A stretch of DNA of 64,000 nt from Amaurobius ferox. Lineage: Eukaryota > Arthropoda > Arachnida > Araneae > Amaurobiidae. The position numbers and the translations under genes were made by a program. The stretch spans positions 56,810,236 through 56,874,235 of the forward strand of contig OX578137.1 of the NCBI GenBank assembly GCA_951213105.1. The letters are read 5' to 3'. Below the pieces are notes generated by a model that worked only from the letters and a program-made list of their open reading frames with translations, did not search any database and had not been told where the DNA came from. Each line of letters starts with the position of its first letter. Within the stretch, counting starts at the first letter, position 1. Shown here piece after piece: positions 55,916-64,000 of this stretch.

Positions 55916-56534
55916 TTGTCTCAGTTTTTGGAAACTGAATAAGCTATTCAGCTCGGAACATTTTTCTAAAAAAATTCTAAATTTATACTCGCATTTAATA
56001 CCTGTTTAACTTTCATTATCATACTGTCTTATAATGGGTCTATATATATTTATTTTATCCTTTGTTTTGTACAAATGACATCGTCATTGAGTATTTAAGA
56101 CCATGGTAGCATATTTTTGCTAACTATGTTAAATCTTTCCGCGTTCCTTTGTAGAAATCCAACTAAATTCCATATTCTATATATGTCCTATACTCACCTG
56201 CATCAGATAGTAACTTAAGTTTTTAAAATTAAAATTAAACTTTCAGTGACCAATAAAAATTCATGAATGTTAAATACAGGGAAATGAAGAATGCTGTTAA
56301 AATGAATGCAATTGGTATTTCGAAGGTGTATATTGATTCCTCACTCTGATGGTCCAGAAGGTATCTGCATAGTGTGTGTTGGAATACGTCAACCAACCAA
56401 TAATACGTAATGTAATAACGAGAGTTTAAGTTTTAAAGAAGTCAAAGTGCTGACTCGAATGTCGTTGTTTTCCCACTAAGTTAAAAAAAATGGTTTGCCC
56501 TAAAACACTTCTTTTTACATTCTCAACACTTCTT

Positions 56535-57290
56535 TTACAAATCGTGTTTTAAAATGCTTACATTAACTGTCTTTGCTAGTATTTGCAAATTGCTTAATTT
56601 ATAATAAGTTGACATGGATGAAATTTAGTAAATACTTCCAACAATTGAAACAGATATTATATAGCAATTTAAATGAATTTAGCCGCCCAGGCGGTGAAGT
56701 GAATAGCGTCTTCGGCTACTGTCTGGTGGGTTCGGGTTCGAATCCCGAGTGAGGCATGAATGTTGAACTAGGATAGAGTCAGTCTTCCGCCTTCTGGATC
56801 CTCGGCTAAATGTGAAACTGCATCCCCTCCGACCTTCGTCAGTGATGCTTGGTTGTAATAAACGTTGTTCTTGTGTCTTTCTTCGCTCTGTCCTGCTTCC
56901 TGCGTCACTGGTCCTGTATCGACTCCTTCGAAAACAGGAGGCCATAAGAAACAACAACAACAAATGAATTTAAACAAGCAAAGAAAGCATAATTAATTCT
57001 ATTAATTACCATGAATCCATTACCAAGATGTGATATTTAGAATATTTTATGAGAATTATACAAAAACGTGTATTAAAAAGTTTAAATTTGCTGCCATTGT
57101 TAATATTTGCAAATTGTTTAATACATAAATAGTTGACATCAATGTAATTTAGTACACAATTCAAACAATTGAAACAGATATGATAAGCAATTGAAACGAA
57201 TTTAAACAAACAATGAAAGTACAATATATTCCATGAGATTCCAAGGTATAGTATTTGTAATATTTTATGAGGATTATACAAATATTACAT
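56535..57290. repeat. Tandem duplication, about 233-bp unit, one unit SINE-split
   Basis: ATTTGCAAATTGCTTAAT (56581) pairs with ATTTGCAAATTGTTTAAT (57105). AAGTTGACATGGATGAAATT pairs with TAGTTGACATCAATGTAATT. CAATTGAAACAGATATTATA pairs with CAATTGAAACAGATATGATA. GAATATTTTATGAGAATTAT pairs with GTAATATTTTATGAGGATTA. Removing the SINE and one target copy from unit 1 gives a spacing of about 233 bp. Confidence 0.85.
56682..56961 (+). mobile_element. tRNA-derived SINE with AAC tail
   Basis: The head GCCGCCCAGGCGGTGAAGTG and the B box GGGTTCGAATCCCGAGTG (about 56732) show a tRNA origin. The body ends AGGAGGCCATAAGAAACAAC with an AACAACAAC tail. The target duplication AAATGAATTTA is perfect (56671-56681, 56962-56972). 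The unoccupied site is preserved at 57190-57204 in the second tandem unit. Minus-strand ORFs at 56679-56977 are spurious. Confidence 0.92.
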
Positions 57291-58012
57291 TTTAAATTTT
57301 ATTTAAATGGATATACTCATATCCATCTATAATAGTTTGCATTACTCTACAGTATTTTAGACAAAACATGCATAAAATAATAATAATAAAAGTATGATCC
57401 CCAGAATTCTTTTGGAGTTTCATGATATACTGACATATAATATAAGAACTTTTCACGAAATGTCTCCCAGGAGAGATATCAGCGATGAATATACCTGACA
57501 CCAATCACTAATACTCAAGCATGCGCCCAAGAAGCTGCTAAAATAAATAAATATGCATTTCACGTCTTTTTCTACACACCCTACAATCCCCCGTCATTCC
57601 ATTTTATTTAGTTTTATTTCATGGTTACTCCTTGACGTCACGAACTTGGCTGCTGCTTAAAATACGGGATAGAACGATCTGTCACATGCCCGTACATTTT
57701 TGTATAGAGTATCTTATTTAAAAATATTACTTTAAATTTGACGTTCGAAATAAGAACAATTTAACAGAGATTTTTGCAGCAGAGCCAGTTAGAGAGAATA
57801 TTGATTAACGGAGAATGAACTGAAAATGGTTTATACACAAGTATAATATTAGATTTAGAATTAAACAGGAGAATTCTAAAACATCATACATTATTACTGC
57901 TTAAACTAATAAGGGTTTTCATTAATTAGGTTACTACATAATTAATATAAAATTAAATAAACTATATCGTTAAACAAATTATGACAAATTAGGATAATAT
58001 AGCAACAATTAT
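57291..58012. other. AT-rich DNA, no feature recognised
   Basis: I see no gene or structured repeat here. Confidence 0.5.
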
Positions 58013-58931
58013 TACTTTCCTTATACACGTAATGTATAAGGAAAGTATTGCTGCGGGGTCGAAAATTCGAATTCAAGTTTTCGACGGGAGAGCACGTTTC
58101 AAGCATCCCTGATCACGAATCAAATATTTTTGAGGTGATGTCTGTGTGTGTGTGTGTGTGTGTGTTTATGTGTGTGTGGGGGGAGATATCTTACGAACTA
58201 ATTGAGCGATTAGAATGAAATTGGGTACAAAAATCACAATCCGTGAATACTGGAAGTCTATTATTTCTAAGCGCAATCGAATCTTCAGAACCGTCTAAAT
58301 TTTCAAGTGAAATTTTGAAAAAATCATCAAAAAATCAAAACCGTTAATAAAGTTACGCAAATAGACATGTTGTATGTAATGTTTCCTTAGAAAACGATAG
58401 ACATAAACTTTAGTACGCTAGTACAAACCGTTCTTGAGATATTGCAAATTTTTCAAATAAATTTATCAAAAAATCCCTTAAATTAAACAAAATACATTAA
58501 CTGTTGAGAAACATGTTCACTTTTCATATGTAATATCATGTGATAAATTTGGTAACATTATTCTCGTGGATCTAGCTCGCTCGATTCATGAGAACAGATA
58601 CTTTGAATAATACTTTTGTATTTGAACACTAATAGTCATTTATCTGCTATAAGAATAACTTATTTCTCCTTCCATAACGCTTGGCAAGATTTTGACGACG
58701 AATTTGGCGAAATGTCGTCAACTTGGTGACTTTTTTAAATGTTGCTAAATTAACGAAAATCTCGCGAAATGGATAAAAATGACGCTAAATCAATGAAAAT
58801 GACGACTAACTGACGAAAATTCAATATCTTGGAAAGAAATATATCTGCTATAAGAATAACCTATTTTTTTGCTGTAAAAGTAATTAATTCATTGCATTAT
58901 ATAAGGAAAGTCATGTGTTGCCCACATCAGA
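58013..58931 (-). mobile_element. HINE subtype A, complete, minus strand
   Basis: Terminal hairpin ACTTTCCTTATACACGTAAT GTATAAGGAAAGT, GGGGTCGAAAATTC, a TG microsatellite (58143-58165), AACCGTTCTTGAGATATTG, TTGGCGAAATG words, and the end TTGCCCACATCAGA at 58931. A on the element strand on both sides. Confidence 0.88.
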
Positions 58932-59199
58932 TTCTTCTATTACATTTAGAGTCATTTTTATCAAGGATAGTTTTAACACTATTTCGGCATTTTCGTTCTG
59001 ACAAATGAACGTTTTATCCGTAATTGCATTAAAATATATAGGATGCAAGCAAGATGTGCAAAAAATTCATGTATTTAAAACAACAAATTTTAGAGTTAAA
59101 ACATTTCAATGAATATATTGTTGACAATGCACCGCTTATCCTTTCTTTAATGATACTTTAAACAGTGAAATTATGAATATGAATTCAAATGTCACTGCG
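58932..59199. other. AT-rich spacer
   Basis: No feature recognised. Confidence 0.5.
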
Positions 59200-60150
59200 T
59201 CCGCTACAGACATTCGCAACTCTTAAATTGCTTTGTGCAAAATAAATGCAAAAACCGAAACAGAATGCATTTCAACGAAATTAAACTTTCCAAAGTAACA
59301 AAAGATATATGTTCTGGACTAGGAGAAACACAAACTTAAAACTTGCTTTCATTATGAAAATAAATTATTCTCTTTGGACACATATAAGACATAATTTTAT
59401 TTAAAATGAGAACAAATAATAATTATACTGTAATATAAGGGAATTGAATAACATTAACAAAGAATATGACAGCTAAACAGGTGAAAATATTATATGTAAA
59501 TGTATTATGTGTTTAAGTACATTAAATTAAAGTGCTATGTTAAGTATATGTTACATTTTATTTGGGCTCTTAAATGTATTAACTTTTTAATTCATAATCG
59601 CTTATGAATATTGATATAGTCATTTAAAAATATTCTAAAGTTTAAAGAACAAAATACTTTTGAATCAACCATCGTTATTGAATGAAAATGTGTTATGTTA
59701 GAATTTTAGCTGTATGTTAAATCCAAGACAAAATTATTTTATATGCTAGCATTAATTCAAGTGAAAGAACAAAGTCATTAAACATCTGATCATACAGGCT
59801 ATGTACAATAGTGCTTGATAAGATTTGTCTAGCTCATTATTTACTTTTGTAATATATCAAAGGGTACAAACAATTCAGTATATGTCTCTTTCAATTTCAT
59901 TAATAAAATATAATAAAGAAAATGCATAATAGATCGAAAGTTCAGAACCTCAAAATAAATATATAAATAAAAAGATTTTGAATAAAATAAATGCAATATA
60001 CAAAACAAGGGATTTGCAACACAATTATACCCTACACAGTAACAAAGATATATTATTCTGAATTAAAGAAACACAAGCTGACAGATATTCTTCCATTGTT
60101 TGAATGAATGTGTGTTTGATTTATCCATCTGAAAGATTTGCTTTCAAAAG
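59200..60150. repeat. Old duplicate pair, about 740 bp apart
   Basis: 59240-59350 (AAAATAAATGCAAAAACCGA, AAAGTAACAAAAGATATATG, GAGAAACACAAACT) is echoed at 59985-60085 (AAAATAAATGCAATATACAA, CAGTAACAAAGATATATTAT, AAAGAAACACAAGCT). Confidence 0.45.
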
Positions 60151-61602
60151 AATAGTTTATTTTTTGAAATTATGGAATAAATAAAGGTATACAAAGAACA
60201 AAAGTAATACGCAAAAATTAGTTTGCCATGGATACTTGTTATTGTATTCATGACATCAATAGGTAAGGTATTTGGTGTAGTTTTATGTTTTGATGCTAGC
60301 TATATCAAATAAAGATGTGTTGATTTGTTAAATTAATCTTTAAAACATTTAATGCTAAATACATTGGGGAAAAATAGGCAAATTTGAATAAGGGACAATA
60401 GAATGTGACTTCATTTTTGCTTTTGATAAATTTGTGTTTTACATAACTATATTTTAACACTTTCTGAAATTATAGAGCAAGATGAGATTACCATGATAGT
60501 AGAATCAGATAGATTCTTGAAATGTGTATTCAACGCAGCAACCAGCATTGGTGGACTGGTTTCGCTCTTACCAGAACATTAGTGCTGTAGTGGCCCCTCT
60601 AAATGTTGCCACTCTTCTTCTCGGGTACGTTCTGTTTTAAATATATATACCTTGTCGACGTTTTCAGCACATGAAGAGGAGTAAAATTCTAAACATTTTC
60701 CTTTGTTTAAATTAACTGATATTATGTGTTATAACAGCGACATCAACTGATCTATAGATTAATCTAGTTCTGTAGCAATCTGTATCATGCTATATTGCAC
60801 TACTGTATTTTAATAATGATTCCAAAACTTTATCACAGTTTCAAAAGGGTGAGTTATAATTCATTTTTGCTGAACTTTCTCGTGCATGCTAATACACGAA
60901 ATAATCTCTCTAATAGTATTTCACTACAGCCTTGCTCTAATCCATGTCATATTACAATTTAGTTAACTCTGAAGCAAGTAAACACGAATCTACACTATGA
61001 TGATTTATTATCTCTACTTGTTAATTGACAGATAACCCTCATATTATATATACAATTTACAACTGTTTTATACATGTTGTTCTAAAATACCATTTAACGA
61101 CATACTTGATAAGCTACGCGTTATTTGGCTAATTATTGAAGTTCAACTCATAAAAGAAGATAATGAGCAAGCATTCTTCCGAAATAGTATATTATTATGT
61201 CACAATTGATATTTGTAAATTAATATTCGTAAATACGAATGATTTTTCTATGAATTTCAATATACTTAGAATTTTCTTCATCTTACACCTTGATATCTAA
61301 CATATTTCTAACTGGTATTGGTATTAATATTATAGTTCATTTATAACTCAATTTTTCATGATGTGCAGGAAAGGAGACGCATACTTGGCAAGTACTGCTC
61401 AAATCTTCTAGGAGCTCTTTCCACTAATTTGCAGTATATATCAACTGAAATATATCACCGTCCTTTGTTTAAAACTGCTTACAGAGACGTCTTACCTTTA
61501 CTAATTTATTTTAATATCTGAAAATAAAACTTTTCCCTTTAAAGGAAAATTACAACCACAAATTTTCTGTAATAAAAATATACATATAAAATTTAATAGG
61601 TC
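60151..61602. other. AT-rich DNA, no feature recognised
   Basis: I see no gene or structured repeat here. Confidence 0.5.
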
Positions 61603-62243
61603 GTATACATACACTAGCATCTCAATCGTGCGGTCATTCCCAATGGGAAACAAAATCCGGTGCAATGCGCATGCTCACGTCCTCTCCAGTGCTTCAATAT
61701 TTTGTCAAGGGGTGATATAAATCACAGAATACTATATTACGAAATCATAAAATATTATATTATTTAAAATAAAACTTTCCTTTACCATACATTTAAAATC
61801 GGATTAGAATTTAAAAAATAGAGGGCAGTTCTTCGTTCTGTTTACCATTCAACCATTACATTATAAATTGTCAATGCCTAAAAATCGTAAAATCTCACAT
61901 CGAACATTAAAATCCAAGGCAACACTGTACATATTCGTAAATATTCTCATTGGGATGCAATGATGTACATTTTGGATCGCATTTTTACGATTTTAATCGT
62001 AAAACTGTAATTGGGAAGCATGTCAGACTGTCAGCTGCGATTTCGATCGTAACATTGTATCTTCAGCTTCTGCACACTATTTATATCACAGAATACTATA
62101 TATATAATATTAGTCTGTGATTTATATCACCCCTTGACGAAATATTGAAGAACTGGAGAGGACGAGTCCGTGAGCATGCGCATTGCACCGGATTTTGTTT
62201 CCCATTGGGAATGACCGCAGGATTGAGATGCTCGTGTATACAT
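61603..62243. mobile_element. 641-bp foldback element with ~130-bp arms
   Basis: The left arm 61603-61731 (GTATACATACACTAGCATCT, CAATCGTGCGGTCATTCCCA, ATGGGAAACAAAATCCGGTG, CAATGCGCATGCTCACG, CTCTCCAG, AAGGGGTGATATAAATCACA) is the near-perfect inverse of 62113-62243. The right arm has a few extra bases near GACGAGTCC. The arms are much less AT-rich than the surrounding DNA and the identity between them is high, so the event is probably recent. The 380-bp centre has no ORF but includes TTTTACGATTTTAATCGTAA. No clear target duplication. Confidence 0.88.
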
Positions 62244-62777
62244 ACCTCTAGGTTGTAAATATATTACAAATCCTACTTTGTTTCATAACATGCCTAACAT
62301 ATGAGAACCGCAAACTTCAAAACGTTGACAAGAAATTTTAATACTTCTGTTGAAAACCGAACAATTTTGTTAACTACAAACATCCCAGTTCTACGGTGTT
62401 ATGTAAGTTATAATATTGGATAATCAGATCACATAAAATACATTTTACTCCTGACAACTATTCAGTAAAATATTCCTCAGGGATTGCGAACGAGTGAAGA
62501 TATTACATTGAACGTTGAAAAAATTGATATCTCCAAGTGTTTCGCTTAAAAACTGGATGTATTTAACATTTTCAAAATAATTTTGCAGAAAATGAATACA
62601 ATGAGTAATTATAAATATTTTAGATATAGAACTACATTTCATTGTTTTGAAAACCAATCGAAGGCAAGATTAATTCTAATAATTACAATAGAAAAAAAAA
62701 CAAGTTGTTGCTGATGAAAGAGCTTTTCTCAGTCTTTAGAAACTTTTCTTAAAAATTTCACACTGAAGATTAAAAAA
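62244..62777. other. AT-rich DNA, no feature recognised
   Basis: A 70-codon minus ORF (62445-62657) has no recognised motif. Confidence 0.5.
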
Positions 62778-63642
62778 TCTGATGTAGGTAGCACATCACT
62801 TTCCTTATATAATGCAATGGATTTACATCTTTCAAAGTGAGAAAATGATGTATAAGATCTGAAACACACTGTTTTTAATGCTGGATTGCACATTTGGCGT
62901 TTTTGCGGAGGACAGCATGCAAAACTGCAAGTATCCAATTAACTTACTTTTTATACAACTCTAAATTAACAATTTACACTATTAATAGCAACTGCAATAA
63001 ACAATATAGTCCTTAAATTAAAATATTCTAATAATTAATTCATCAATTTGATGTCATTTTCGTTAACTTAGCGTTATATTTGCAATTTTAATGATATTTT
63101 CGTCCATCTGTAATTTTTTCTAATTTTATGGGATTTCCTTTTTTAAATTTATTTCAAAAACTGCAATCAATATCTCAGAAACGGTTTGTGCCAGTGTTCT
63201 GAAATTTGTGTTAATAATTTTCTAATGAATAATTACATAAGGAATGATAATGCTTATTTACACAGAAGATTGTGATTTTTTGGTGATATTTTTAAAATTT
63301 TATTCGATAATTTAAGGGTCTTTACATTCGATTCCAGACAAAAACATTCGATTCGGGTTCCGACATGCTTAACCTTTTGCTTACGGGTGGGATAGCGTCA
63401 ATTCCAAACGAAGAACCTCTGAAAAAGACAAGTATTTAACATACCCTAGCCCAAACAGCTCGATCCTCCTTTGCAGACATTGGCATTCATGGACGCCAAT
63501 GTTCCACGCCTTTTGGAATGGACGCTGTCCCACCCGAAAACAAAAGGTTAAAACGTGTTCTACCGTGGAAAAATCTAATTCGAAATTTCGACCCCGTCAT
63601 AATACTTATTCTATATAATAAAACTATATGTATAAGGGAATC
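62778..63642 (+). mobile_element. HINE subtype A, divergent, carrying a MITE
   Basis: TCTGATGTAGGTAGCACATC, ACTTTCCTTATATAATGCAA head; ATATCTCAGAAACGG replaces CTCGAGAACGG; CGACATGC and AACGTGTTCTACCGTGG flank the inserted TTAA element. The CA microsatellite is missing. It ends ATACTTATTCTATATAATAA with a degraded hairpin TATGTATAAGGGAA. Confidence 0.75.
63373..63547. mobile_element. 175-bp piggyBac-type MITE
   Basis: The termini CCTTTTGCTTACGGGTGGGA with TAGCGTC and, from the other side, CCTTTTGTTTTCGGGTGGGA with CAGCGTC are inverted repeats, 24 of 27 matching. TTAA lies on both sides (63369-63372, 63548-63551), the target used by piggyBac transposases. No coding capacity. It interrupts a HINE copy. 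Confidence 0.8.
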
Positions 63643-64000
63643 AAAAATTGAATTTTATAGCGATTACTGCCGTAAGTTATCTTGTCATCAAATATTATAT
63701 ATTTTAGGAATTTAGAATGCAAATACCACGAATTCCAAAAACGAAATATAACGTTACTTCAAACTCGATTTGCTTCAAAAACACCAATGCGTCAAAACGC
63801 AGGTGTAGTATGTATTAGAGAATGTAAGTTCTAACTGACAATGATTAAATTTACGGAAATTTTGTTACGTTCGCTTTATAAACAGCCTCAGGGAAGTAAT
63901 CCAAGATGCTGAATGATGTGATTATGTAAAAGAACTCAAAAACTGAATTCATAAAATTTAGAAGATATTTCTAACCCACTAATAGATAAAGATCAAATGT
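63643..64000. other. AT-rich DNA to window end
   Basis: No feature recognised. Confidence 0.5.

Noticed and set aside
56682..56760. A tRNA gene
   Set aside because: A B box is present, but the arms do not form a full cloverleaf and the sequence continues as a SINE with an AAC tail and target duplication.

Overview
The window looks like intergenic or intronic DNA from a repeat-rich arthropod genome, most probably a spider or another chelicerate. The base composition is strongly AT-rich. I could not recognise any complete host protein-coding gene, tRNA gene or bacterial-type feature. The lineage call rests on three things. There are two decayed retroelements with the permuted Naiad-type Penelope architecture, reported as abundant in invertebrates including spiders. 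There is a mariner-like element whose N-terminal helix-turn-helix resembles the domain often labelled DUF4817 in arachnid annotations. There are also SINEs built on 5S rRNA and on tRNA. This is inference from family knowledge; no search was run.

Layout. 0-10 kb: AT-rich DNA carrying four copies of a TATA-plus-first-exon-like module, a 27-bp minisatellite, a decayed 8-unit tandem array of about 150 bp (3.4-4.6 kb), a 169-bp tandem duplication, and a 27-bp retroposed SINE scrap with a perfect 15-bp target duplication (2.6 kb). 10-12 kb: a tRNA-derived SINE, then an LTR-like sequence with a TATA box that was itself hit by a 5S-derived SINE, next to the C-terminus of a hAT transposase. 12-22 kb: an exon-like degenerate family, a dead Tc1 element (15.3-16.4 kb), a long foldback (16.5 kb), a 42-bp minisatellite and several old local duplications. 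22.2-24.65 kb: a mariner-like element with terminal inverted repeats of about 320 bp, whose transposase is broken by frameshifts and by two successive SINE insertions at one target site.

26.9-34.7 kb is a cluster of a non-autonomous family whose structure matches Helentron-associated (HINE/DINE-1-like) elements: a fixed TCTGATGTGG start, a central CA/CAGA microsatellite, a terminal hairpin, and A on both sides with no target duplication. More copies lie at 48.7, 50.9, 58.0 and 62.8 kb. 35.5-36.8 kb holds a second dead Tc1 element.

36.9-46.7 kb holds the two Naiad-like elements. The first (minus strand) keeps 128-bp direct terminal repeats, an N-terminal GIY-YIG endonuclease, a CxC linker and a C-terminal reverse transcriptase. 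About 2.2 kb of other repeats sits between endonuclease and linker, including a block extremely dense in GTGAC/GTCAC. The second (plus strand) has a CxC linker and RT motifs with an intact YVDD.

46.7-64 kb is mostly unannotated AT-rich DNA with repeat families C1/C2, a 5-unit tandem array (53.8 kb), a tRNA-SINE inserted in one unit of a tandem duplication whose other unit preserves the empty site (56.7/57.2 kb), a 641-bp foldback with arms of about 130 bp (61.6 kb), and a TTAA-flanked piggyBac-type MITE inside a HINE copy (63.4 kb).

The parts do not form a host pathway. They record layered transposition in which nesting gives relative ages: LTR before 5S-SINE, mariner before 5S-SINE, HINE-A before HINE-B, HINE before TTAA MITE, tandem duplication before tRNA-SINE.
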